64,000 nucleotides of DNA. It comes from Cyclobacteriaceae bacterium. Its GTDB lineage: Bacteria; Bacteroidota; Bacteroidia; Cytophagales; Cyclobacteriaceae. The stretch lies in NCBI GenBank assembly GCA_013141055.1, contig JABFRS010000001.1, positions 1,364,001 to 1,428,000 of the forward strand, given 5' to 3'. The position numbers and the translations under genes were made by a program. Shown piece after piece: positions 17,436 through 27,024 of the stretch. The notes below the pieces were generated by a model. That model had not been told where the DNA came from. It was given only the letters and a program-made list of their open reading frames with translations, and searched no databases. Positions within the stretch are counted from its first letter, which is position 1. Each line of letters begins with the position of its first letter.

Positions 17436-17937
17436 AACTATTAATTTTTTGTAATTTCTCACGCACCGCATTCCGTGCGCGGAACAAATTCACTTTCACC
17501 TGACTCATGTCAATCTCCATGATTTCACCAATCTCACTATAACTATAACCTTCAATATCACGAAGGTGCATTACCTGGCGTTGCTTCTCAGGAAGATCCG
17601 CCATCATTTCCCCTATTCGTTTCATACTTTCAGTCATTTCAGTCTTTTCATATGGCGAAAGTGTTTCATTCGCAATATGAAGTCCCTTTTCAAGTGAATC
17701 AGTCGGCCGGCGATTTTGCTGACGAAGTCTGTCCAGCGATAGATTCTTGGTTATTCTCATACACCAAGCCTCTATATTCTGGATCTCCGAAAGTTGATCG
17801 CGACCATTCCATACTTTAATAAATACCTCCTGAACAACATCCTGAGCCTCTGCACTGCTTCCCAAAAGGCGGAAAGCAAACCTGAAAAGCTTGTTTTTGA
17901 CGGGAAATACCTGATTCTGGAAAGTTTCCAAGTTCAT
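17425..17937 (-). CDS. RNA polymerase ECF sigma factor
   Basis: This is a 170-residue sigma-70 family protein with only regions 2 and 4. Region 2 includes AQDVVQEVFIKVWNGRDQL and IEAWCMRITKNLSLDRLR; region 4 includes LPEKQRQVMHLRDIEGYSYSEI as its helix-turn-helix. It directs transcription of a stress or envelope regulon. The stop overlaps the anti-sigma gene, the usual arrangement for a sigma/anti-sigma pair. TAATTTAG upstream near 17990 resembles a -7 element and could be its own promoter. Confidence 0.95.
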   Translation of the reverse strand: MNLETFQNQVFPVKNKLFRFAFRLLGSSAEAQDVVQEVFIKVWNGRDQLSEIQNIEAWCMRITKNLSLDRLRQQNRRPTDSLEKGLHIANETLSPYEKTEMTESMKRIGEMMADLPEKQRQVMHLRDIEGYSYSEIGEIMEIDMSQVKVNLFRARNAVREKLQKINSYGL

Positions 17938-18070
17938 TGATTACAAGGGGAAGACGCCGAAGCAGCCGGTTTGTTACAAAGAGGCACTAAATTAGTCAAA
18001 CGGCTTAAATAGGATGTTTTGATTCCTCAGTCGCAACTTTTTAAGAAGGTATATTGTTGATCCAAGAGCT

Positions 18071-18940
18071 ATGGACCGCAGTCAATTTCTCACCAGCACG
18101 ATCGGATTATTATCTATGAATTCCTTACAAGATCTCAAGAAACTAAGCGACACTCTTTCTACAGAGGAAAGCAGAACGCCTGTACTTTTTATTGGCCATG
18201 GATCTCCCATGAATGGAATTGAAGACAATGAATTCAGCGAGTCATGGACTAAGCTTGGACAGGAAATGACACCTCCCAAAGCAGTGATTTGTATTTCAGC
18301 ACATTGGTTCACCCGCGGAACATTCATTACAGCCATGGATCATCCAAGGACCATTCACGACTTTGGAGGTTTCCCGAGACAACTTTTCGATGTGCAATAT
18401 CCGTCCCCGGGAAGTCCCGCTCTTGCGAAAGAAGCGGCTGCTATGATTCATAAAGCAACTGTAGGGCTTGATCATGAATGGGGACTTGATCATGGAACCT
18501 GGACTGTTGTGAGAAGAATGTTTCCTGCGGCAAATATTCCTGTCTTGCAGTTGAGCATTGATTATACCAAAGGACCTCAATTTCATTATGAATTAGCCAA
18601 AGAACTTTCATCATTAAGAAGAAAAGGAGTTTTGATCATTGGAAGCGGAAATATGGTTCACAATCTGGGCATCCTTGACTGGAGCCTTACAAATTCCGGA
18701 TATGACTGGGCTATTGAAATGAATAGTACGTTCAAAAAATTGATTGCCAATGGAGATCATACTCCATTAATCAAATATGAAACACTTGGTCAGGCAGCCA
18801 AACTCTCTATTCCTACACCTGAGCATTATCTTCCATTGATCTACACACTTGGATTAAAAGAAGAGAATGATTCGGTTAGCTTCTTCAACGATAAGACAAT
18901 GATGGGTTCGATCTCCATGACTTCAGTGAAAATAGCCTGA
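18071..18940 (+). CDS. Class III extradiol ring-cleavage dioxygenase (YgiD/DODA family)
   Basis: This 289-residue enzyme is of the LigB superfamily. VLFIGHGSPMNGI supplies the first metal histidine, ICISAHWFTRG a second, and EWGLDHGTWTVVRRMFP plus GSGNMVHNLG complete the active site. E. coli YgiD and plant DOPA dioxygenase belong here, and both open catechol rings extradiol to the hydroxyls with a non-haem metal. The first 30 residues precede the domain and contain a weak tat-less hydrophobic start; the second ATG at codon 16 is an alternative. It leads a three-gene plus-strand run with DUF2007 and DUF3445. Confidence 0.9.
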   Translation: MDRSQFLTSTIGLLSMNSLQDLKKLSDTLSTEESRTPVLFIGHGSPMNGIEDNEFSESWTKLGQEMTPPKAVICISAHWFTRGTFITAMDHPRTIHDFGGFPRQLFDVQYPSPGSPALAKEAAAMIHKATVGLDHEWGLDHGTWTVVRRMFPAANIPVLQLSIDYTKGPQFHYELAKELSSLRRKGVLIIGSGNMVHNLGILDWSLTNSGYDWAIEMNSTFKKLIANGDHTPLIKYETLGQAAKLSIPTPEHYLPLIYTLGLKEENDSVSFFNDKTMMGSISMTSVKIA

Positions 18941-18967
18941 GAGCAAAAAAAATTGTATTTTAATCGG

Positions 18968-19198
18968 ATGGAAATTCCTGAAGATAAGATTGTCATTTAT
19001 CAGGCATACGATACAGTAATGGAGGCCAACATTGCCAAAACCAAACTGGATGCTTATGGAATTCCCTGCTTTCTGACGGAAGAGAATCTTAACAATCTTT
19101 ATCCATTCAGGAATGACCTCTTTCCAGGCGTTCGACTTTTTATTTTTGAAAACGACAGAGATCGTGTCAGAGAAGTTCTGACAGAAGAAAATCCCTGA
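18968..19198 (+). CDS. DUF2007 small protein
   Basis: This is a 76-residue protein with the DUF2007 pattern IVIYQAYDTVMEANIAKTKL, GIPCFLTEEN and GVRLFIFENDRDRVREVL. DUF2007 proteins adopt a ferredoxin-like ACT/PII-type fold and are called putative signal transducers, without proven ligand. The frame opens at a TTG at 18953, but the ATG at 18968 is the natural start. The next gene begins 2 bases after its stop. Confidence 0.8.
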   Translation: MEIPEDKIVIYQAYDTVMEANIAKTKLDAYGIPCFLTEENLNNLYPFRNDLFPGVRLFIFENDRDRVREVLTEENP

Positions 19199-19200
19199 CC

Positions 19201-20121
19201 ATGCTCCGCTACTTTCCATTTTCATCAACATTTGATTTGAAGATGGGCACCAGTGCTCTGCCGGTAAATCATTCCATAGTGGAGATAGACGAGAATTATC
19301 TAAAGGAAATCAAACTAAAACGCAAGCTTCTATCCACAGATCATTCCTATTACTATCAATCGAGTACTGTTACTGAGAAAGCACAATGGGAAGTAGTTGA
19401 TAAAATTCTTTTCAATCTTTCCAATAGCTATCCGGATAAGTTCACCTATACAAAGTCATCTGCTAAATCTCAATTTGAAAATAAGTTATTAAAAGAGAAA
19501 GTTGACTTTGCATACGGGGACACCTCCACTTTGGATATGGAGCCAATGGATTGGGTAGGAAGGCAAATTCAGGAAGATCTTTTGCTGCTGGACACAGCTT
19601 CCATACTTCGGAGTGGTCAATTGTGTTTCCCCAGCGGTTGGGATATCCAATCTAAATTCGAAAAGCATTTTCTGGAACTTCATGCTCCCCTGCCAAAATT
19701 GATGGAACCAATGTTGCAAGCGGCTGATAAATTAATAGAACGAATTCCTTTTGGAAAACCAATCGCAAGAACGAACTGGGGATTCAGAATAACAGATCAA
19801 TTGGATCTTTCAACACGACGTAAGGAATCTTATTCAAGATTGATGCAAATTCTGGTACCTAAACTAACTATTGAAAATACGGGCGATAAGATTTTCGTGC
19901 GAAGTGAACGTCAGACGCTATCACGTCTGTCAGAATCAGGATTTGTGCTCTTTACAATTCATACCTATAATAGTAAAGTAATGGAAGAAACGCAGGATAT
20001 CCATCGCGCGAAAGCGATGCTCACATTCCTTCAAGGCGCACCTCCTGAACTTATTGAGTACAAGGTGATGACACCTTTCCTGGATATCCTGATGAGTTAT
20101 TTAAAGCATGCGAGTGAATGA
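19201..20121 (+). CDS. DUF3445 protein, haem-dependent oxidative N-demethylase family
   Basis: This 306-residue protein matches DUF3445. The diagnostic central block RTNWGFRITDQLDLS, then FVRSERQTLSRL and SGFVLFTIHTY, is intact. Characterised members use haem b to demethylate secondary amines such as dimethylamine, normally as one subunit with separate flavin/iron-sulfur reductase components. None of those partners is encoded here. It is 2 bases after the DUF2007 gene and shares an operon with a ring-cleavage dioxygenase. Family is sure; substrate and electron donor are open. Confidence 0.83.
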   Translation: MLRYFPFSSTFDLKMGTSALPVNHSIVEIDENYLKEIKLKRKLLSTDHSYYYQSSTVTEKAQWEVVDKILFNLSNSYPDKFTYTKSSAKSQFENKLLKEKVDFAYGDTSTLDMEPMDWVGRQIQEDLLLLDTASILRSGQLCFPSGWDIQSKFEKHFLELHAPLPKLMEPMLQAADKLIERIPFGKPIARTNWGFRITDQLDLSTRRKESYSRLMQILVPKLTIENTGDKIFVRSERQTLSRLSESGFVLFTIHTYNSKVMEETQDIHRAKAMLTFLQGAPPELIEYKVMTPFLDILMSYLKHASE

Positions 20122-20140
20122 CCCTAATGATCATTCATTC

Positions 20141-22132
20141 TTACTTCCAAAAGCCAAATCCATAGCTCGCATACATAGCCTTTGGATCATACAAATGCCC
20201 GTTCTTGATGGTAAGGTCTACTTTGCGGATATCTGAAATATTTTTAACAGGATCTCCATCCACCAGGATGAGATTGGCTTTCTTTCCAACTTCGATGGAG
20301 CCAAGTTCGGCATCTTTTCCAGCTACCTGTGCTGAGATATAAGTTGCCTTTCTCAAGACTTCGGCATTTGGAACACCGGCTTTCGCATACAACTCCAGCT
20401 CACGTTGCAACGCAAAACCAGGAAAATCATCTGTACCCGGAACGAACGTTACACCATTCGCATATAGCATTTGAAGCATTTTGAGCATCTTATCATAAGA
20501 TTGCCTGTAATCAGCTTCTCTCCCTTTCATTGTTGGAAGACCTCCATGATATAATCCTCTCTTATATTCCGCAGGAAAAGTTGACTGGATCGACTCATAA
20601 CCTGCAGCAAGTTTACCGGGTTCGTTGACAAACATCCCTTCAAAGATTGCGGCCGTTGGATCAACTACGATCTTCTTGTCCTTTAAAAGCTGAATGAATT
20701 TCTTGACGGCAGGACTATTTAAATCAATATTCTTTGCACGCTCGCCAACCTTTATAAATCGCCCCATCGAACGGGTGTCAATCGAATCACCCATAAAATT
20801 CAGCATGATCATATTTAAATGAATAATCTGATCATAACCATCATTGATGGCTCTTTCTGCTGTCATAAAGGAAGGTACGTGTCCACATACTTTCATTCCT
20901 CTTTTATGCGCTTCGGCGGCTAACGGCTTTACCCAATCAACAGGAATAGAACTATACAATTTGATCTGCTGATATCCATGATCCGCATAATAGTTGATCC
21001 CTGCCAGCCCTTCCTCAAGGGTTTTTACAATTTTTCCTGTTGGTCCAGCATACGGTCCTGCAAAATCAACGAACCCTGACATAACAGAAATTTCAGGACC
21101 CATCAGTTCATCACTATCGACTTTCTTCTTGATCTCTGGCAAGTCCAAAGAATTGGCCATGTCTTTAATATTGGTTACGCCAGCGGCAAGATGATACAGA
21201 CCCTGAGTCATATCAAAGTGAGAATGATTATCCCAGAGTCCTGGCAAAAGCATTTTCCCTTTACCTTCAATCACTTTGTAGCCAGGAAGAACTTCAATAT
21301 TCTTTGTCTTACCCACTTTCAAGATCTTACCCTTGTCGATAACAACGGTCTGGTCAGATGAAACCTTACCAGTCTTCGAATCAAATACACTCACATTCTT
21401 TATAGCAACGGGAGTGTTTGGCTTCTGAGTAAATGTTAATGACTGTTCGGTAAAGTAATCCTCCTCCATTTCATCCTGAAGTTTTTTCAATTCAGGAATC
21501 AGAAATTCAAAGCCAAACTTGATGGTTGACATCCATCCACCAATGGAAGCAAAAAACTCATGCTTCGGAGTTACCCAAACATACTCAGGAGGGCCACCCG
21601 AACCGGTAAATGAATAGAGTTCAAGTTCTTCCGGGAAACCGTTCACTTTTGCTGAATGATTCTTAATGTGGGTGGCCTTCAGCTTACCCGCTGGAAGCGT
21701 TTCCATTTCATGGATGTGCTGCTTCATAAGCAACTTCAGCATCCATTCAATTTCTCCTGGAACAGATTCATAAGGCGAATACAATACTGGTCCGGTGACC
21801 TTACGTTGATCATCCTCAAGGCTATTTTTCCACTTTGCAATGCCGCCTGAGTTTTCATAGGTCTCCATGACAGCACCTTTAAAATAATCTACGCCTGTCC
21901 CTTTGCGATAAATCACCTCACCATTGCTGATTGTAAGATCAACCCTAAGCTTAGGTCCGCGGCCGCGATCGTTATATTGATAGAGATATGAAATTTTTCC
22001 AGGTGCATCTGACCACATCAACTGCTTTCCTGAAATTTTTTCTGTAGTAACAATAGAGTAACGAGTTGTATCTGCTGCAGCAAAAACGAGATGAGCTATG
22101 CATACACTCAAAAGAGTTAATAGAATTTTCAT
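20141..22132 (-). CDS. Secreted amidohydrolase, imidazolonepropionase-like
   Basis: This 663-residue protein has a signal peptide ending near VFAAAD. The N-terminal 230 residues form an extra domain of beta-rich character that I cannot name. The catalytic metal-dependent hydrolase part starts around residue 250 (IKNVSVFDSKTGKVS). LPGLWDNHSHFD gives the HxH metal motif, KVCGHVPSFMTAERA a later histidine, and FVPGTDDFPG the final aspartate. The closing KKANLILVDGDPVKNI is typical. Related enzymes act on dipeptides or cyclic amides. It is likely periplasmic. Confidence 0.88.
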   Translation of the reverse strand: MKILLTLLSVCIAHLVFAAADTTRYSIVTTEKISGKQLMWSDAPGKISYLYQYNDRGRGPKLRVDLTISNGEVIYRKGTGVDYFKGAVMETYENSGGIAKWKNSLEDDQRKVTGPVLYSPYESVPGEIEWMLKLLMKQHIHEMETLPAGKLKATHIKNHSAKVNGFPEELELYSFTGSGGPPEYVWVTPKHEFFASIGGWMSTIKFGFEFLIPELKKLQDEMEEDYFTEQSLTFTQKPNTPVAIKNVSVFDSKTGKVSSDQTVVIDKGKILKVGKTKNIEVLPGYKVIEGKGKMLLPGLWDNHSHFDMTQGLYHLAAGVTNIKDMANSLDLPEIKKKVDSDELMGPEISVMSGFVDFAGPYAGPTGKIVKTLEEGLAGINYYADHGYQQIKLYSSIPVDWVKPLAAEAHKRGMKVCGHVPSFMTAERAINDGYDQIIHLNMIMLNFMGDSIDTRSMGRFIKVGERAKNIDLNSPAVKKFIQLLKDKKIVVDPTAAIFEGMFVNEPGKLAAGYESIQSTFPAEYKRGLYHGGLPTMKGREADYRQSYDKMLKMLQMLYANGVTFVPGTDDFPGFALQRELELYAKAGVPNAEVLRKATYISAQVAGKDAELGSIEVGKKANLILVDGDPVKNISDIRKVDLTIKNGHLYDPKAMYASYGFGFWK

Positions 22133-22173
22133 GAGAAATTAAGATTGGGGTTTGATCTTATTACTTCGACTGA

Positions 22174-23904
22174 CTACTTCTTTAAAACAGTAAATTCAAC
22201 ACGGCGATTGTTTGCTCTGCCTTCTTCTGTATCATTGGTTTCAATGGGCTTTGATTCTCCATAACCTTTGGCAGTCAGTCGACCTCTGTCAATATTTTGT
22301 GTGACAAGATACTCTACTACCGCCTGAGAGCGACCCTGGGAAAGATTCAGATTGTATTCATCACTTCCTTTGCTGTCGGTATGGCCGGAGATTTCTATTT
22401 CCACTGTTGGATTCTCATCCAGGAAGCTTACCACTTTATTTAATTCAATAAAGGATTCCGATTTTAATGTTGTCTTATTAAAATCAAAATAAATATTTTT
22501 CAATCGTACTGTAAGACCTACTTCGATCGGAGTGAGATACAAGTCTTTCGAAAGAGGAGAAAGGTCTTCAGAATTGAACTCAACACTGTCTGTCGCAGAT
22601 AAAAATCCTTCTGCCGTACCTGCCAGCACATACCATCCCAATTTACCAATCTGCAATTCAAACTTCCCATTATCTGCCTGAAGTGAGTAGCTGCTTTTCT
22701 TCTCCGGCTTCAATGTAAAGTCGACTTTAGATTTAATAGGCTCGTTTGTCTTCTTGTTGCGAACTGTTCCTGTAAGAATAAGTTTCTTGGCAATTGGAGT
22801 TAAATAAACCTCGACATAAAGCGTTGTGTCATTTCCTAACACAGGAACAATCATATCGATGTCTTGTGGCTGATAACCCGAAGCGCTTGCAGAAAGAATA
22901 TATTCATTTGTCTCAGGGATTCTTGTTTCGAACTTTCCAGTCAAAGGAGTTTTCAGACTAATCGGCTTAACGTCCTTGATAGTAACATTTACACTGGACG
23001 CAATCGGCTGTTTTGTTTTGTCATCATACACCGTTCCGGTTAGCATAACTTTAATTGGCTTGGGTATTAATATCGAAATATCAAGATTTCCTCCATCCAT
23101 TCTGCTATTGCTTCGCGCAGTATAAATATGACCTGATTGATCCATTGAAAAATAATCATCGGCCGCAACCGTGTTGATCGGTTTACCCAGATTCACAGGA
23201 TCAGTCCAGTTGTTCCAGCTCTCATCTTGCAAAGTTGACTTATAAATATCTGAACCTCCCTGTCTTCCCGGAACCAACCGGTCACTGGCAAAATAAAGTG
23301 TCTTGTTATCAGGACCGATGAAAGGTGCAAACTCATCTGCACTTGTGCTGATCTTCAACTTTTCTGGTTTTGTCCACGCTCCATTCTGTTCATGCGTCAC
23401 ATACAAATCACTCTTGACTCCCGCGGTCTGCTCGGAAAAATAGAGGATCATATGTTTAAGGTCTGCTGAAATGGTAGCGCCATTAAATCTTCCTTTCACC
23501 ATTGTCGCAAGATCTTTTACGGAAAGTTCCGTCCAGGTGCTGCCATTTCTAACCAAAGAAAAACCGATAGAGTTTCTGGATTTACCGCCCCTGACAAGCA
23601 ATGTACCGTCAGACAAAACCTGAAATACCTGATTCGTCTTATTCTGATTGAAAGGTGCGCCAAGATGCTGAGGAGGTCCCCATACATCCTTCTCGTCTCT
23701 GTTGCTCATCCATATATCCTGAGCACCTTCCTTGTTTACAACAAACCAGTAAAGTTTTTTTCCATCGATGGATACAACCGGTGCTGCGTCGTGATAGATA
23801 GAGTTTACCTCCTTAAGCTTGATCAGCTCGTAGCGAGGTGTAAATGTTTGAGAAAATCCAATAAAGCTCAGTAAGACGAAGCAAAGAATAAGGGGTGACT
23901 TCAT
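22174..23904 (-). CDS. OmpA-family outer membrane protein with PD40 propeller
   Basis: This is a 576-residue exported protein. After a signal peptide (to FSQT) come PD40/WD40-like propeller blades (for example DNKTLYFASDRLVPGRQGGSDIY), then two carboxypeptidase-regulatory-like beta sandwiches around residues 295-450 (VYDDKTKQPIASSVNV, RNKKTNEPIKSKVDF). The last domain is OmpA C-terminal peptidoglycan binding (YFDFNKTTLKSES, ISGHTDSKGSDEYN, GYGESKPIETND). This Bacteroidota-specific architecture anchors an outer-membrane complex to peptidoglycan. It is distinct from SprE/PorE of T9SS but related in domain order. Confidence 0.92.
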   Translation of the reverse strand: MKSPLILCFVLLSFIGFSQTFTPRYELIKLKEVNSIYHDAAPVVSIDGKKLYWFVVNKEGAQDIWMSNRDEKDVWGPPQHLGAPFNQNKTNQVFQVLSDGTLLVRGGKSRNSIGFSLVRNGSTWTELSVKDLATMVKGRFNGATISADLKHMILYFSEQTAGVKSDLYVTHEQNGAWTKPEKLKISTSADEFAPFIGPDNKTLYFASDRLVPGRQGGSDIYKSTLQDESWNNWTDPVNLGKPINTVAADDYFSMDQSGHIYTARSNSRMDGGNLDISILIPKPIKVMLTGTVYDDKTKQPIASSVNVTIKDVKPISLKTPLTGKFETRIPETNEYILSASASGYQPQDIDMIVPVLGNDTTLYVEVYLTPIAKKLILTGTVRNKKTNEPIKSKVDFTLKPEKKSSYSLQADNGKFELQIGKLGWYVLAGTAEGFLSATDSVEFNSEDLSPLSKDLYLTPIEVGLTVRLKNIYFDFNKTTLKSESFIELNKVVSFLDENPTVEIEISGHTDSKGSDEYNLNLSQGRSQAVVEYLVTQNIDRGRLTAKGYGESKPIETNDTEEGRANNRRVEFTVLKK

Positions 23905-23990
23905 GCAAAAAGATTTGAAGTAAAGTTAGCAGATAAATGCTTCTTTACGAAGTTCGTTTAACCTTCCGGAACGGGCTTTCGGCTCCGAAA

Positions 23991-24440
23991 TTAAGACGCT
24001 GTTCCCGGCAATGAAAAGAAACCACGCTTGGCCATAGCAATTCCAACCAAAATCAAAAGCAAAGCAATTGAATTGAAAATGAGCATGCGTTTATGTTTTG
24101 CCGTGCCATCTGTCATTTTCTTGGAAGTAATTCTTGCCATAGTGATGAACCCAATCGCAATTAACATAATCACATTATGCTCCATCGTCCAATAGCGAAG
24201 AGTAGCGTCCTTCATAGTGCCACCGCTAAACTGCACAAACGGACTAGAGAAGTAAAGAATAATACCGACGAGCAATTGGGTGTGCGTAACAGAGAAAAGA
24301 GAAAGACCCAGAATATTATCAACTTTAGTGAAAGCCTTCTTTCCGGAAAATCCCAGAAATGATTTTACAATAACCACCAGTAAAAGGATCAGGACGAAAT
24401 AGCGTAAAAACGAATGGGTGTGAAGTAGTCCCGGATACAT
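23991..24440 (-). CDS. Four-helix membrane protein with conserved histidines
   Basis: This is a 149-residue integral membrane protein with four predicted helices: about residues 10-30, 43-64, 88-103 and 120-138. Histidines lie at the start of helix 1 (H7, H9), in helix 2 (H53) and at the start of helix 3 (H88), a spacing that could ligate haem as in cytochrome b561-like proteins. That is inference. The protein resembles a Bacteroidota family usually annotated as conserved membrane protein. A TAATTTCG box 26 bases upstream could be its -7 element. No partner gene is adjacent. Confidence 0.7.
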   Translation of the reverse strand: MYPGLLHTHSFLRYFVLILLLVVIVKSFLGFSGKKAFTKVDNILGLSLFSVTHTQLLVGIILYFSSPFVQFSGGTMKDATLRYWTMEHNVIMLIAIGFITMARITSKKMTDGTAKHKRMLIFNSIALLLILVGIAMAKRGFFSLPGTAS

Positions 24441-24526
24441 ATAATGTAATTAAGAAACCGAAATTAATTGTTTGAGAGCATATAATCACAAGATTCAGTG
24501 ATTTTATGTCCGCTTATCCAAAACCG

Positions 24527-24558
24527 TTGGTGCATTTCATTTCCAGTGCTTACCTTTT
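24527..24558 (+). promoter_or_regulatory. Promoter for S9 peptidase gene
   Basis: TTGG at 24527-24530 and TACCTTTT at 24551-24558 approximate the -33/-7 elements with a 20-base spacer, leaving a short untranslated leader before the ATG at 24577. Confidence 0.35.
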
Positions 24559-24576
24559 CTTTCAAAATATTATGCT

Positions 24577-27006
24577 ATGAAAAAATATCTTTTGATAATG
24601 ACCCTCGGGTTCATTACTTCGGTCTCCCTGGCCCAGGACAACCAGGGTTATCAGCGACCCCCTGAAGAGATCGCGAAACTGGTCGAGGCTCCTCTTACTC
24701 CGGCGATCATCATCTCACCTGATAAAAGCTGGATGGCTTTGATGGATCGTTCTGATTATCCAAGTATTGAAGAACTATCTCGTCCTGAATTGCGCATTGC
24801 AGGCCTTCGCATCAATCCAGAAAATTTTGGACCAAGCCGGAACAACTTTTTCATTGGATTAAAATTCAAGAATCTCAAAGACATGAAAGAGTATTCTGTA
24901 AATGGACTTCCAACTCCTTTGCAGATCAGCAATACAAGTTTTTCTCCTGATGGAAAGAAATTTACATTCCTTCAAACATATCCTGATCGGATTGAATTAT
25001 GGCTGGTTGATGTTTCAACTGCAAGTGCAAAGCCTCTCACAAAGAAAAAAATTAATGCAACTCTTGCCAATCCTGTTGCATGGTTATCAAATTCCAGCAC
25101 GATCATTTTCCTCGCAGCGGTCGAAAGCAAAAAACTTCCTGAAAAGACCCGTGTACCGGCCGGACCTGTGATAGAAGAAAATCTTGGAAAGAAAGCTCCC
25201 GCGCGTACTTACCAGGATCTTTTGAAAAATCCTTATGATGAAACGCTATTCGATTATCATTGTACTTCTCAATTATATTCCATTTCATTGGACGGAACTG
25301 AGAAAGCAGTAGGTGTACCAGGAGTATATTCCACTCAGAGTGTTTCACCGGATGGTTCTTTTGTGCTTGCAAAAGTCATTCATCGCCCATACTCCTATCT
25401 CGTACCTGCTAACTTATTTCCACAGTTGGTTCAGGTGATGGACATGAATGGTAATGTTGTAAAAAAACTTGTTGATGTGCCACTGGGAGATAATGTTCCT
25501 GTTGGATTCAATGCTGTCATAAAAGGACCAAGAGGTCATGCATGGCGTGCTGATCAGCCATCAACACTTTATTGGGCAGAAGCCCAGGATCAGGGAGATC
25601 CAAAGATTAAAGCCGAAATCCGCGACAAGGTTATTCAACTGAGTGCACCCTTCACTGGCAACCCATCTGATGTCATCAGTCTTCCATTACGATATGCAGG
25701 GATGATGTGGGGCAATGAAAAGTTAGCGATGGTAAACGAAATCTGGTGGGCTGATCGCAAGATCCGTACCTATCAGATAGACCCATCTAATCTTTCAAAG
25801 AAAAAAGTATTGTTTGATCGTTCTTACGAAGATGCTTACACAGATCCGGGCGATATTGTTACTACCTTCAATCAATATGGTCGTTCGGTGATCCTGATTA
25901 ATTCTGACAATTCAATATATCTTGATGGCGATGGTTCTTCACCACAAGGTGATCGTCCGTTTCTAAGCAAAATGGATCTTACATCCGGAAAGATCACAAA
26001 CCTCTGGAAGAGTGATGCTCCTTATTATGAATTCGTAGTGAGCTTCATTGATCCAAAGAAAGGAACATTTATAACTTCACGTGAATCTCAAAATGAAACC
26101 GCTAACTACTTTATTCACACTATAGGATCGAAAAATGTAACAGCCGTAACTTCTTTCCCCCATCCTTATCCACAAATCAAGGATGTGAAGAAGCAAGTAT
26201 TAAAATACAAACGTCCTGATGGTGTAGATCTAACTGCAGATCTTTATTTACCTCCAGGCTATAAAAAAGAAGATGGTCCATTGCCAACCTTTCTGTGGGC
26301 TTATCCTGCCGAGTTCAAGTCAAAAGACAATGCTGGTCAGGTAAAGGGATCACCTTATACCTTCACCCGCATCAGCTCCGGCAGCCCGATCTATTGGGTG
26401 GTAAGAGGATATGCCGTGCTGGACAATGCATCTATTCCGATTGTTGGAGAAGGAGATGCTGAACCTAACGATACATATATCGAACAACTCGTTGCCAGTG
26501 CAAAATCAGCCATCGATTACGGAGCGTCATTAGGTTATGTTGATCCAAAAAGAGTTGGAGTGGGTGGTCATAGTTATGGAGCTTTCATGACTGCGAACTT
26601 ACTGGCACACTCCGATCTATTCAAAGCAGGAATTGCAAGAAGCGGCGCATACAATCGCACGCTCACTCCTTTTGGTTTCCAGCAGGAAGAACGTACTTAC
26701 TGGGAAGCGCCGGAAGTGTATAATAAAATGTCTCCATTCTCTTATGCCGATAAGGTAAAGACTCCCGTGCTCTTCATCCATGGTGAAGCGGATAATAATT
26801 CCGGAACTTTTCCAATTCAGACAGAGAGATTTTACAATGCTATAAAAGGACATGGCGGAACAGCACGTTACGTATTGCTGCCATACGAAAGTCATGGCTA
26901 CCGGGCAAAGGAATCTATCATGCACATGCTGTGGGAAATGGATAATATGCTTGAAACCTATGTAAAGGGAGGTGATAAAATGAAGGCCAAGATCGGAACA
27001 AAATAA
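24577..27006 (+). CDS. Secreted S9 family prolyl-oligopeptidase-type peptidase
   Basis: This is an 809-residue serine peptidase with a signal peptide (cleaved near SLAQD). The N-terminal two thirds form a beta-propeller gate. The C-terminal alpha/beta hydrolase carries the triad S666 (GGHSYGAF), D739 (GEADNNSG) and H773 (YESHGYRAKES). The sequence near the oxyanion region, FLWAYPAEFKSKD, and the overall length favour the glutamyl-endopeptidase-like subgroup. It probably degrades oligopeptides in the periplasm. A strong terminator follows its stop codon at 27025-27063. Confidence 0.93.
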   Translation: MKKYLLIMTLGFITSVSLAQDNQGYQRPPEEIAKLVEAPLTPAIIISPDKSWMALMDRSDYPSIEELSRPELRIAGLRINPENFGPSRNNFFIGLKFKNLKDMKEYSVNGLPTPLQISNTSFSPDGKKFTFLQTYPDRIELWLVDVSTASAKPLTKKKINATLANPVAWLSNSSTIIFLAAVESKKLPEKTRVPAGPVIEENLGKKAPARTYQDLLKNPYDETLFDYHCTSQLYSISLDGTEKAVGVPGVYSTQSVSPDGSFVLAKVIHRPYSYLVPANLFPQLVQVMDMNGNVVKKLVDVPLGDNVPVGFNAVIKGPRGHAWRADQPSTLYWAEAQDQGDPKIKAEIRDKVIQLSAPFTGNPSDVISLPLRYAGMMWGNEKLAMVNEIWWADRKIRTYQIDPSNLSKKKVLFDRSYEDAYTDPGDIVTTFNQYGRSVILINSDNSIYLDGDGSSPQGDRPFLSKMDLTSGKITNLWKSDAPYYEFVVSFIDPKKGTFITSRESQNETANYFIHTIGSKNVTAVTSFPHPYPQIKDVKKQVLKYKRPDGVDLTADLYLPPGYKKEDGPLPTFLWAYPAEFKSKDNAGQVKGSPYTFTRISSGSPIYWVVRGYAVLDNASIPIVGEGDAEPNDTYIEQLVASAKSAIDYGASLGYVDPKRVGVGGHSYGAFMTANLLAHSDLFKAGIARSGAYNRTLTPFGFQQEERTYWEAPEVYNKMSPFSYADKVKTPVLFIHGEADNNSGTFPIQTERFYNAIKGHGGTARYVLLPYESHGYRAKESIMHMLWEMDNMLETYVKGGDKMKAKIGTK

Positions 27007-27024
27007 AAATTTCGATTTTCCAGG

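Noticed and set aside
20116-20136. GAATGA/TCATTC inverted repeat between DUF3445 and amidohydrolase genes
   Set aside because: Weak stem in coding/stop sequence of DUF3445; likely chance.
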